Shown here: positions 1-6,254 of the stretch, in pieces
Position numbering within the stretch: position 1 is the stretch's first letter
How the letters are laid out: each line of letters opens with the position of its first letter
Origin: an uncultured Clostridium sp.
Lineage (GTDB): Bacteria; Bacillota; Clostridia; Peptostreptococcales; Peptostreptococcaceae
Direction: 5' to 3'
Assembly: GCA_900539645.1 (NCBI GenBank)
Contig: UQCY01000082.1
Location: 1-8,299, forward strand
DNA length: 8,299 nucleotides
The notes under the pieces: generated by a model
Database searches by the model: none
Told to the model about the DNA's origin: nothing
What the model saw: only the letters and a program-made list of their open reading frames with translations
Made by a program: the position numbers and the translations under genes

Positions 1-478
1 CTTTTATTGGTTTATCAGCTATTGTAGCTGGTCCATCGCCAAAGAAGTCTATTACTATATTGAAGAAGTTTATCACTAATTTGTTTCCATCTATATAGTA
101 TTCGTCCATATGTCCTGGTATAAATACTACTTCGTATTCGTCTTTTGGTAGCTTGTCTTCTAAGTCAGTTAAGTTAAGCTGTTTAACTGGTTCTACCATC
201 ATATTTGTGAATCCTAAATCTTCAAGCATCCACATGTTTTTACTCCAGAATCTACTTTCTTTTTTAGTAGGTTTGTTTAATAATTCTCTGTTTGATATTG
301 CAGAAAGTACTTTTCTTACAGATTCAGCTGTGAATTCTTCATCATATAAATATTTCATATTTGGATTATCTGCTATTTCTAAGAAGAATGAATCCGCTAT
401 TTTTTCTTTCTGATGCACTGAATCCCAAATGTAAAGCATCATTTCTAAGATTTCGTTTTTGATAACGATTTTTGCCAT
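1..478 (-). CDS. Unrecognised conserved-type protein, N-terminal 159 residues (runs off left edge)
   Basis: The reading frame opens at an ATG at 478 and stays open for 159 codons to the window edge, so the C-terminus is missing. An AAAAGGGG Shine-Dalgarno (487-494, 8 bases before the ATG) supports the start. The protein begins MAKIVIKNEILEMMLYIWDS. Residues 1-110 look mostly helical and charged, with Trp at 18, 78 and 83. A segment of probable beta strands follows (residues 114-145), containing VVFIPGHMDEYYIDG and LVINFFNIVIDFFG. No signal peptide or membrane segment is visible, so it is probably cytosolic. Codon use matches the neighbours, and both glutamines are CAG. I do not recognise the family with confidence; a conserved clostridial family labelled TDE2712 comes to mind from memory only. 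It lies downstream of the ABC-F gene on the same strand, but has a long leader and a candidate promoter of its own, so joint transcription is uncertain. Confidence 0.85.
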   Translation of the reverse strand, partial: MAKIVIKNEILEMMLYIWDSVHQKEKIADSFFLEIADNPNMKYLYDEEFTAESVRKVLSAISNRELLNKPTKKESRFWSKNMWMLEDLGFTNMMVEPVKQLNLTDLEDKLPKDEYEVVFIPGHMDEYYIDGNKLVINFFNIVIDFFGDGPATIADKPIK

Positions 479-512
479 GTTAACTACCCCTTTTCCATTT
501 TAAATTTTGCCT

Positions 513-526
513 GTGAATTACTTCAC
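513..526 (-). repeat. Small perfect inverted repeat in the leader of the left-edge gene
   Basis: GTGAA and TTCAC flank a four-base spacer, about 20 bases upstream of the Shine-Dalgarno of the left-edge gene. In the RNA this would be a 5-bp hairpin with a tetraloop. It could be a small operator or a leader hairpin. At this length and AT content it could also be chance. Confidence 0.3.
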
Positions 527-608
527 TTAAATTAACCTTGTCTGTATTCCGGTTTATAATTGGAATTTAGTTAAATATTTTCATTTTGAAAATACAACTG
601 ACATTACT

Positions 609-637
609 AGTATAACATAAAATCGTTTTTTTAACAT
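609..637 (-). promoter_or_regulatory. Candidate promoter of the left-edge gene (extended -10)
   Basis: Read on the minus strand, TATACT (609-614) is preceded by TGT, giving an extended -10 (TGTTATACT). The -35 position at 17-bp spacing is weak (ATGTTA at 632-637). The predicted transcript would start near 602 and have a leader of about 120 bases. I found no intrinsic terminator between the ABC-F stop at 683 and this site, so read-through from the ABC-F gene is possible as well. Confidence 0.4.
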
Positions 638-682
638 TAAATCATTACTTTAACACACTTTTATCTATTAAATATATACTAC

Positions 683-2308
683 TTATTTAGCTTCTCCATA
701 CATTTCTTTTAATTTAGTCTGGATTTCTTTGTTTTCTATATATTCATCGAATTCCATTTTTCTATCCATTATTCCACCAGGAGTTATTTCTATTATTCTG
801 TTAGCTAATGTTTCTATCATCTGATGGTCATGAGAAGTAAATAGTATTACTCCTGGGAATTTTTCAAGTCCCTGGTTGACAGATGTTATAGATTCTAGGT
901 CAAGGTGGTTAGTTGGATCGTCTAAAACAAGTACATTGGCGTTAGAAAGCATCATTTTAGAGAACATACATCTAACTTTTTCCCCTCCTGATAATACTTT
1001 AGCTTCTTTTAGAGCTTCATCTCCAGAGAATAACATTCTTCCTAAGAATCCTCTTACGAAACTTTCACTTTTTTCTTCTGAGAACTGTCTTAACCAGTCA
1101 ACTAGTGAGTATTCGCAGCCATCGAAGAATTTATTGTGGTTTTTAGGAAGATAATCCTGAGTAGTAGTTACTCCCCATTTGTATGAACCACTGTCTGGCT
1201 CCATTTCACCCATTATTATGTTGAATAATGTAGTAGTAGCTATTTCGTCACCCATGAATACTATTTTTTCGTCGTTTTCAAGTCTGAATGATACATCATC
1301 AAGAACTTTTACACCATCTATAGTTTTAGTTAGGTTATGAACTTCAAGCACTTCATTACCTATTTCTCTAGCTGGAGTAAATCCAACGTATGGATATCTT
1401 CTACTTGAAGGTTTTATATCTTCAACCTGTAATTTATCTAACTGTTTCTTTCTTGAAGTAGCCTGTTTAGCTTTAGACGCATTTGAACTGAATCTCGCTA
1501 TGAACTCTTTTAACTGAGCTATTTTTTCTTCCATTTTTTTGTTCTGGTCTTTCTGTAGCTGTAATGCTAACTGACTTGATTCATACCAGAAGTCGTAGTT
1601 ACCAACGTACATCTGTATTTTACCGAAGTCTACATCTACTATATTTGTACATATCTGGTTTAGGAAATGTCTATCGTGTGATACAACTATTACTATAGAG
1701 TTTTCTAAATCCATTATGAAGTTGTTTAACCAGCTTATTGACTGGAAATCAAGGTGGTTGGTAGGCTCGTCAAGTAATAGTATTTCTGGTTCACCAAATA
1801 ATGCCTGAGCAAGAAGAACCTTAACCTTTTCAGCACCTGTAAGCTCTTTCATTAGTTTGTGGTGCATATCTTTTTCTATGCTAAGTCCCATAAGGATTTT
1901 TTCTGCATTAGTTTCAGCATCCCATCCATTTAACTCTGCAAATTCTGCTTCAAGATCTGCTGCTTTTATACCATCTTCTTCTGTAAAGTCTTCTTTCATG
2001 TATAAAGCGTCTTTTTCTTTCATTATATTCCAAAGTCTTTCATGACCTCTTATTACAACGTTGAGTACTTCTTCTTCTTCGTATTCGAAGTGGTCCTGTT
2101 TAAGTACTGACATTCTTTCTTTTTCTGTTATTGAAACGCTACCTGTATTAGGCTCTATTTCTCCTGATAATATCTTTAAGAATGTAGATTTACCAGCTCC
2201 GTTAGCTCCTATTATTCCGTAGCAGTTTCCTTTTGTAAACTTAAGGTTTACATCTTTGTATAGTTCTTTATCGCCAAATCTAAGTCCGACATTCGTTACC
2301 TGTAACAT
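683..2308 (-). CDS. ABC-F family ATPase, YkpA/YbiT type, probable translation factor
   Basis: This 541-residue soluble protein has two fused ATP-binding domains and no membrane segment, the ABC-F layout. Members act at the ribosomal E site, and some confer antibiotic protection; nothing here singles out resistance. NBD1 has a canonical Walker A (GANGAGKST, 34-42), an altered signature (LTGAE, 156-160), Walker B ILLLDEP (176-182) and the switch histidine (SHDR, 210-213). A charged linker of coiled-coil character spans about 230-315 (the P-tRNA interaction motif region). NBD2 has a degenerate Walker A (GDEIATTTL, 353-361: the lysine is gone and the loop is one residue short), a canonical signature (LSGGE, 439-443), Walker B VLVLDDP with Asp464 in place of the usual Glu, and SHDH (492-495). 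Length and linker resemble B. subtilis YkpA (about 540 residues). The start is set by AGAAAGGAA at 2318-2326. It has its own promoter and is separated from the upstream operon by a terminator. Confidence 0.95.
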   Translation of the reverse strand: MLQVTNVGLRFGDKELYKDVNLKFTKGNCYGIIGANGAGKSTFLKILSGEIEPNTGSVSITEKERMSVLKQDHFEYEEEEVLNVVIRGHERLWNIMKEKDALYMKEDFTEEDGIKAADLEAEFAELNGWDAETNAEKILMGLSIEKDMHHKLMKELTGAEKVKVLLAQALFGEPEILLLDEPTNHLDFQSISWLNNFIMDLENSIVIVVSHDRHFLNQICTNIVDVDFGKIQMYVGNYDFWYESSQLALQLQKDQNKKMEEKIAQLKEFIARFSSNASKAKQATSRKKQLDKLQVEDIKPSSRRYPYVGFTPAREIGNEVLEVHNLTKTIDGVKVLDDVSFRLENDEKIVFMGDEIATTTLFNIIMGEMEPDSGSYKWGVTTTQDYLPKNHNKFFDGCEYSLVDWLRQFSEEKSESFVRGFLGRMLFSGDEALKEAKVLSGGEKVRCMFSKMMLSNANVLVLDDPTNHLDLESITSVNQGLEKFPGVILFTSHDHQMIETLANRIIEITPGGIMDRKMEFDEYIENKEIQTKLKEMYGEAK

Positions 2309-2402
2309 AAATTTTTATTCCTTTCTATTTTGATTTTTATATTTGCTAAATTTATTATTTTCGTTTTAACTTTAAATAATTCTAATCAACACAATCCCTT
2401 AT

Positions 2403-2431
2403 ATGATATCTTATATTTCACTTTCAGTCAA
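2403..2431 (-). promoter_or_regulatory. Sigma-A promoter of the ABC-F gene
   Basis: On the minus strand TTGACT (2426-2431) and TATCAT (2403-2408) are separated by exactly 17 bases, each matching the consensus hexamer at five of six positions. Transcription should start near 2396, leaving a leader of about 88 bases. The AT-rich leader shows no strong hairpin. The promoter lies just downstream of the terminator that closes the preceding operon, so the ABC-F gene is its own transcription unit. Confidence 0.75.
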
Positions 2432-2445
2432 CAAATTCATTTAAC

Positions 2446-2480
2446 AAAAAAGCAGCTACTAAAACTTTAGTAACTGCTTT
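2446..2480 (-). terminator. Rho-independent terminator ending the flippase-like/FtsZ-like operon
   Basis: The arms at 2466-2480 and 2449-2463 form a stem of about 14-15 bp on the minus-strand RNA (AAAGCAGTTACTAAA with TTTAGTAGCTGCTTT). It has one G-U wobble and a very short loop, and is followed by a run of U. It sits 21 bases past the stop of the FtsZ-like gene. There is no T-run on the plus-strand side, so it acts on minus-strand transcription. Confidence 0.9.
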
Positions 2481-2501
2481 ACAATCTGGTTATAATTCTT
2501 C

Positions 2502-3218
2502 TTAGTTGAATAACACACATACTTTTACATTTTTAGACTCTGGTTTAACTAAGTTTGCAAATATTACTGAGCTCTTATCTCCAGTACATCTCTCTTCAAA
2601 TTCTAGCATTAACTCAGAAATATATTCAAACGTAACTCTTTCATCGCCTTCAAGTATCATTATACATTTTTTAGATATAAATTCGTCTCCTGTACTTTCT
2701 ATATCTTCCATTATTTTTTCAACAGCTGATTTTGACTCGGTTCCATATTCTATCTGAGTGCAGATGTATTTTATATCTTTGTCTGTTATCATTATATCTC
2801 TTAAATCTGTTATATCTAAATTAAGAATTGGCTCCTCTGTTATAGATTCTGCCATCATGTCCATAAGATCTGCCACTTCAGATAACTTATCTTCTTCTAC
2901 TTGTATATATCTATCTATTTCTTCTATTTTTATAGGTTTATCTGTTGAAAAATCAAATCCTATGCAAAGAGTTTTTCTCTCAGCAGCCATAAATCCTATA
3001 GCCTTAACTATTTCAACAGCTCTTTTGTCTGTAGAATCAAATACAAGATAAAGTATTTCTATTTCATCAAGAAGCTTTCTTACAAAATCCTTATCTACAT
3101 CCTTATTTTTATCTATTTTTTCTATAAATGTATGGCTTATGTCCATTTTTGAAATCTTATCCACAAGCTCAATTCCTTTTTCAGATATTCCTATCGCTTT
3201 TGATATTTTTCCTTCCAT
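2502..3218 (-). CDS. Degenerate FtsZ/tubulin-fold paralogue without GTP-binding loops
   Basis: A 238-residue cytosolic protein with no membrane segment. By eye it follows the FtsZ core in order. KAIGISEKGIELVDKI (7-22) matches the first strand and helix, but the G-rich T1 loop (GGGGNN) is replaced by SEKGIE. The T3 region is missing. YLVFDSTDKRAVEIVKAIG (57-75) matches strand and helix around the tubulin signature, but GGGTGTG is deleted. TLCIGFDF (83-90) matches the strand before the PF motif. LNLDITDLRDIM (132-143) matches the T7 loop LNxDFADVxxIM, keeping both aspartates (135 and 138). ILEGDERVTFEYISELM (188-204) and VIFANLV to VKVCVLF (218-237) match the C-terminal FtsZ subdomain. The C-terminal tail that binds FtsA/ZipA/SepF in true FtsZ is absent. 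The start is fixed by GGAGG at 3226-3230. It lies 48 bp downstream of the flippase-like gene and is probably cotranscribed. The assignment rests on motif order, not a search. If it is wrong, this is an unrecognised alpha/beta protein. Confidence 0.7.
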   Translation of the reverse strand: MEGKISKAIGISEKGIELVDKISKMDISHTFIEKIDKNKDVDKDFVRKLLDEIEILYLVFDSTDKRAVEIVKAIGFMAAERKTLCIGFDFSTDKPIKIEEIDRYIQVEEDKLSEVADLMDMMAESITEEPILNLDITDLRDIMITDKDIKYICTQIEYGTESKSAVEKIMEDIESTGDEFISKKCIMILEGDERVTFEYISELMLEFEERCTGDKSSVIFANLVKPESKNVKVCVLFN

Positions 3219-3266
3219 CTTTTTTCCTCCAAAAATAACCTTTTAAAATTTATCCTCTATTATTTT

Positions 3267-4352
3267 TTATCTAGGGTAAGTATCGTCCTCGTTGCTAATT
3301 TTCTCTAGTTTTCCTTGACTTTCAAGCTTATTCATATAATAATGAGAAATCCACGTACATACTCCACATAGTAATAATATAAAGTAGTATACTAAAAAGC
3401 TATACATAATAACAGCATATCCTATATATTTTTTAGGGAATACCCCTCTAAATATACCAAAGAATGTAAGCTCATTAGCCCCTACATTACCTGGAGTAGG
3501 TATAGGTGATATTGTCATATAAATCAATACCTGTAATGAGAATAACAGGTAAAAACTAGCTCCAGCCAGTTTTGATGCCTTATATATACAGAAAACTATA
3601 CTGAAGTATATAAAAAGTTGTAAAAACGTTAAAATCAACGTAATCATCAAGGATTTAACGTCTGTTATATACATTAATATAGACTTATTAAATTCGTCGA
3701 TGTAATTATAGCATCTTTCATTCTTTCCTCTTAAAAATCTAAATACTCTAAATCGTCCAAGTCCGTTTATTACTATATCGGCAAATTTCTTCATAAACTT
3801 AGGACTAAGTACTATCATAAGTCCGCCAAGTATGGTAACTAAGTTCATTACCATACCTATAGTTAAAAGCATTATTATATGTCTATACTTAGATACAATC
3901 ATCGCCTTGTTTAAGAATATTATAACACCACATATTATAGTAACAACTGTCTGGAATAATACAGTTTTATTAGTAACTATCGCAACTGCTTTACTAAGCC
4001 CAATTCCATATCTATTCATAACGTAAATCTGCATAGGTTGGCTTCCTGATGCAAATGGTGTAACTAGATTGTAATAAAGTCCCATTGTTCCCATCTGAAG
4101 ACCTATAGTCCTCTTCTTTTTATCTTTTTCTACTGAGTTTATAATAGCTTGAAAAACAGCCGTTTCTAAAATTATATAAATTACAACTAATCCCATTCCC
4201 ATAAATAAGAATTTCTTATCTACAAACGCAATTACATCCGGTATTCTCCTATAATCGACCGTTGTAGATATTATATACAATGTAAATCCAATTAAGAACA
4301 GAAGAAATCCGTACTGTGCTATCTTCTTTTCTTTGCTTGTCAATTTTCTCAT
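3267..4352 (-). CDS. Flippase-like integral membrane protein (LPG synthase TM / UPF0104 family)
   Basis: This 361-residue protein has about seven to eight hydrophobic segments (near 13-31, 49-68, 84-104, 129-147, 158-182, 234-258, 264-283 and 309-336). It carries the two family hallmarks: YYNLVTPFASGSQPMQIY (93-110), and the proline-rich PIPTPGNVGANE (283-294) in the last third. These mark the membrane domain shared by MprF lysyl-phosphatidylglycerol flippases and stand-alone members such as AglD-like proteins. The soluble aminoacyl-transferase domain of MprF is absent, so it should move or bind a lipid or polyprenyl-linked substrate rather than synthesise lysyl-PG. The substrate cannot be told from the sequence. 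The start ATG follows AAAGGGG (4363-4369) by 10 bases. It is first in a two-gene unit with the FtsZ-like gene and ends with a short charged cytoplasmic tail. Confidence 0.9.
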   Translation of the reverse strand: MRKLTSKEKKIAQYGFLLFLIGFTLYIISTTVDYRRIPDVIAFVDKKFLFMGMGLVVIYIILETAVFQAIINSVEKDKKKRTIGLQMGTMGLYYNLVTPFASGSQPMQIYVMNRYGIGLSKAVAIVTNKTVLFQTVVTIICGVIIFLNKAMIVSKYRHIIMLLTIGMVMNLVTILGGLMIVLSPKFMKKFADIVINGLGRFRVFRFLRGKNERCYNYIDEFNKSILMYITDVKSLMITLILTFLQLFIYFSIVFCIYKASKLAGASFYLLFSLQVLIYMTISPIPTPGNVGANELTFFGIFRGVFPKKYIGYAVIMYSFLVYYFILLLCGVCTWISHYYMNKLESQGKLEKISNEDDTYPR

Positions 4353-4389
4353 AACCTTTAGTCCCCTTTATTTAGTCCCACAATATATT

Positions 4390-4418
4390 AGTATACATTT
4401 TTAAACTGCTTTTGAAAA
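4390..4418 (-). promoter_or_regulatory. Candidate promoter of the flippase-like/FtsZ-like operon
   Basis: On the minus strand TTTTCA (4413-4418) and TATACT (4390-4395) are 17 bases apart, with -10 matching consensus at five of six and -35 at four of six. The start would be near 4383, giving a leader of about 30 bases. A perfect TATAAT lies further upstream (4453-4458) but lacks a fitting -35, so I prefer this site. Confidence 0.5.
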
Positions 4419-4533
4419 CATTTTATTCAATTTTATTACTTCTACTATTACTATTATATTTTATTTTACTTAAGATTTTCTAAAAGTTATCAAAAATTCA
4501 TCTAATAATCATACATATTTTTTATAAAGCATT

Positions 4534-4576
4534 AAAAAAGGACCATCGCATTAAAAGTTCTTAACACGATAGTCCT
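4534..4576 (-). terminator. Rho-independent terminator of the purine permease gene
   Basis: AGGACTATCG (4567-4576) pairs with CGATGGTCCT (4539-4548) on the minus-strand RNA, with one G-U pair. The TTAA arms inside the loop can extend the stem. TTTTTT follows directly. It begins 25 bases after the permease stop codon and separates the permease from the downstream flippase-like operon. Confidence 0.9.
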
Positions 4577-4600
4577 AAATTATCATTATTTATCTAATTA

Positions 4601-5977
4601 TTATATAAATATCAGTTTAAGCGCGAATAATATTGCTAATATTATTACTACAACAGATATTTTCTTTCTATCTTCTTTTTTAGCGATTAAGTTGTATACT
4701 ATGTTTACTAAAACATAAGATAAAACACCTAATGTTAAACCATCACCTATGCTGTATGTTAATGGCATACCTGCTATTGTTATGAAAGCTGGTAAACCTT
4801 CAGTTATATCGCTGAAATCTATATCAACTACTGAAGATAACATTAAGTATCCAACATATATTAAAGCTGGTGCAGTTGCACAGCTTGGTATAGCTATAAA
4901 TATTGGTGAGAAGAACATTGCTACTAAGAATAATACACCAGCTGTTATAGCTGTCCATCCAGTTCTTCCTCCTTCAAGTACACCTGTTGAACTTTCAACG
5001 AATGTAGTAACTGTAGAAACACCCATTAAAGCCCCTGCTGTTGTAGCAATTGAGTCAGCTAATAATGCTCTACCTGCATTTGGAACATTACCTTCTTCAT
5101 CAAGCATACCAGCTTTTGAAGAAACACCTACTAATGTACCAACTGTATCGAAGAAGTCAACGAATAAGAATGTACAAACTATTCCTATGAATGATCCTAT
5201 ATTAGCAGGATGAGTCATATAGCTGAAATCTACTTTTCCTGCTATTGGAGCCATACTTTCAAATTTGAATATTCCTGTTGGAAGATATATTCCTAATTCC
5301 CGTGCATGTGCAGGGTTCATCATTGCATATCCCCAAGCTAAAAGTGAACTTACAACTATTCCTATAAGTATTGAACCTTTAACACCTCTTTTATCAAGAA
5401 CTGCTATAAGCACTAAACCAACACAAGCAACTATAGCTGCTGGAGTAAATTCTCCTAAAGCAACCATTGTAGATTCATTGGCAACTATTATACCACTACC
5501 TGATAAACCTATCATTGCTATGAATAAACCTATACCACCTGTAACTGCTAATTTCATGTTTGTTGGTATAGAATTTACTACTGCTTCTCTAACTTTAAAT
5601 AAAGTTAATATTATAAATATGATACCTTCTGCAAATACAGCTGTTAAAGCTACCTGCCAAGGAACTTTCATTCCTATAACTACTGTGAATGCAAAGAATG
5701 CATTTAATCCCATTCCTGATGCTAGTGCAAATGGTAAGTCAGCTAAAAGTCCCATTAAGAAACATCCTAAAGCTGCTGATAAACAAGTTGCTGTAACTAA
5801 TGCTCCTGCAGGCATTCCTGTCGCAGATAGTATATTAGGGTTGACAGCTATTATATACGCCATCGTTAAGAATGTAGTAACACCGGCTAATATTTCTCTC
5901 TTCATATTTACAGGTCTGTTACTGAAAAGTGGAAACAGTCTAGTTAATGGACTATTTACCTGTTCTGTTGTCTTCAT
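4601..5977 (-). CDS. pbuG: AzgA-type NCS2 purine (hypoxanthine/guanine) permease
   Basis: A 458-residue proton-coupled purine importer of the cytoplasmic membrane, with about a dozen hydrophobic segments. Family motifs seen: GMGLNAFFAF (88-97), FVDFFDTVGTLVG (272-284), VSTVTTFVESSTG (320-332) and GGRTGW (336-341). These distinguish the AzgA/PbuG/GhxP branch of NCS2 from the xanthine/uracil branch. The open frame can be extended four codons upstream to a GTG at 5989, but that GTG is part of the Shine-Dalgarno GGAGGTG (5987-5993). The ATG at 5977, nine bases after it, is the credible start. A guanine-class riboswitch in the leader agrees with hypoxanthine/guanine as substrates and predicts repression when purines are plentiful. 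The gene is monocistronic, between its own promoter and terminator. Confidence 0.95.
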   Translation of the reverse strand: MKTTEQVNSPLTRLFPLFSNRPVNMKREILAGVTTFLTMAYIIAVNPNILSATGMPAGALVTATCLSAALGCFLMGLLADLPFALASGMGLNAFFAFTVVIGMKVPWQVALTAVFAEGIIFIILTLFKVREAVVNSIPTNMKLAVTGGIGLFIAMIGLSGSGIIVANESTMVALGEFTPAAIVACVGLVLIAVLDKRGVKGSILIGIVVSSLLAWGYAMMNPAHARELGIYLPTGIFKFESMAPIAGKVDFSYMTHPANIGSFIGIVCTFLFVDFFDTVGTLVGVSSKAGMLDEEGNVPNAGRALLADSIATTAGALMGVSTVTTFVESSTGVLEGGRTGWTAITAGVLFLVAMFFSPIFIAIPSCATAPALIYVGYLMLSSVVDIDFSDITEGLPAFITIAGMPLTYSIGDGLTLGVLSYVLVNIVYNLIAKKEDRKKISVVVIILAILFALKLIFI

Positions 5978-5986
5978 TATAAACAA

Positions 5987-5993
5987 CACCTCC
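5987..5993 (-). promoter_or_regulatory. Ribosome binding site that fixes the permease start
   Basis: GGAGGTG reads on the minus strand, nine bases before the ATG at 5977. It overlaps the alternative upstream GTG at 5989, which rules that GTG out as the start. Confidence 0.85.
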
Positions 5994-6004
5994 TATTAAA
6001 TTTT

Positions 6005-6035
6005 AAAAAAACGACATAGCTATCCTGCATGTCGT
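6005..6035 (-). terminator. Riboswitch-controlled terminator in the permease leader
   Basis: ACGACAT (6029-6035) and ATGTCGT (6011-6017) form a 7-bp stem, extendable by two G-C pairs across a one-base bulge, and are followed by seven U. It lies about 28 bases downstream of the aptamer and before the Shine-Dalgarno. This is the position expected of the expression platform of a transcription-terminating OFF switch. A possible antiterminator pairs CTAT and CTG of the aptamer 3' end with CAG and ATAG in the hairpin; this is only a hand-drawn proposal. Confidence 0.85.
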
Positions 6036-6062
6036 CATATAATCTGGAGTACTTAATTCAGT

Positions 6063-6128
6063 ATCATAGTCAGCCCTTTTACGGTGGCTGGTAGAAACTT
6101 ATGACCCATATTGTCAAAATTATATGAT
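6063..6128 (-). promoter_or_regulatory. Purine riboswitch aptamer, guanine class
   Basis: Read on the minus strand, the conserved aptamer is nearly complete. P1 is formed by ATCATA (6123-6128) and TATGAT (6063-6068). The core contains the L2 loop AATATGG, the junction AAGTTTCTACC, the L3 loop ACCGTAAA and the 3' junction GACTATG. P2 is TGAC/GTCA and P3 AGCC/GGCT. The base that reads the ligand (position 74 in xpt numbering) is C in GACTAT, which pairs with guanine or hypoxanthine; adenine switches carry U (GATTAT). The aptamer begins about 38 bases after the predicted transcription start and controls the permease through the terminator that follows. Confidence 0.95.
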
Positions 6129-6172
6129 TACATTATTAATTTTTATTTAATTTCGTTTCTCCACATTTAATT

Positions 6173-6201
6173 ATTTTATTTTATTTTTTATCCTTTGTCA
6201 A
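6173..6201 (-). promoter_or_regulatory. Sigma-A promoter of the riboswitch-permease unit
   Basis: On the minus strand a perfect TTGACA (6196-6201) is followed after 17 bases by TAAAAT (6173-6178), five of six to consensus. Transcription should begin near 6166, giving a leader of about 190 bases that contains the aptamer and terminator. Confidence 0.85.
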
Positions 6202-6215
6202 TATTATTCCTCTTC

Positions 6216-6254
6216 TATTATTCGTCCTTTTTTGAAATATTTTATTATTATTCG
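6216..6254 (-). repeat. 9-bp direct repeat CGAATAATA upstream of the permease promoter
   Basis: CGAATAATA occurs at 6216-6224 and 6246-6254 on the minus strand. The copies are 30 bases apart, about three helical turns, with the nearer one 15 bases upstream of the -35 box. Spacing and position would suit an activator or repressor site, but the repeat is AT-rich and could be chance. The rest of the AT-rich stretch 6255-6424 shows no gene and no strong hairpin. Confidence 0.3.

Noticed and set aside
153..413. 86-codon plus-strand frame opposite the left-edge gene
   Set aside because: It begins inside a better-supported minus-strand gene, lacks a ribosome binding site, and has serine-rich shadow composition.
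609..682. Possible terminator after the ABC-F gene
   Set aside because: Only a 5-bp all-A/T pairing (TTAAA/TTTAA) with no following U-run on the minus strand, so I do not call a terminator here.
1207..1260. Frameshift as an explanation for the odd second Walker A of the ABC-F protein
   Set aside because: The reading frame is continuous with normal codon use, and the protein on both sides aligns with the family. The change is a substitution plus a one-residue in-frame loss.
2506..3051. Plus-strand open frames opposite the FtsZ-like gene
   Set aside because: Serine/isoleucine-rich translations typical of the complement of AT-rich coding DNA, with no ribosome binding site. The minus-strand gene has GGAGG, a terminator and coherent family motifs.
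4453..4458. Perfect TATAAT on the minus strand upstream of the flippase-like gene
   Set aside because: No acceptable -35 at 16-18 bases in a very AT-rich stretch. The site at 4390-4418 fits better.
4749..5999. Two long open frames on the plus strand (4749-5213 and 5265-5999) opposite the permease
   Set aside because: They are antisense shadows of the permease, with repetitive Ala/Thr/Pro/Ile-rich composition, no Shine-Dalgarno and no recognisable motif.
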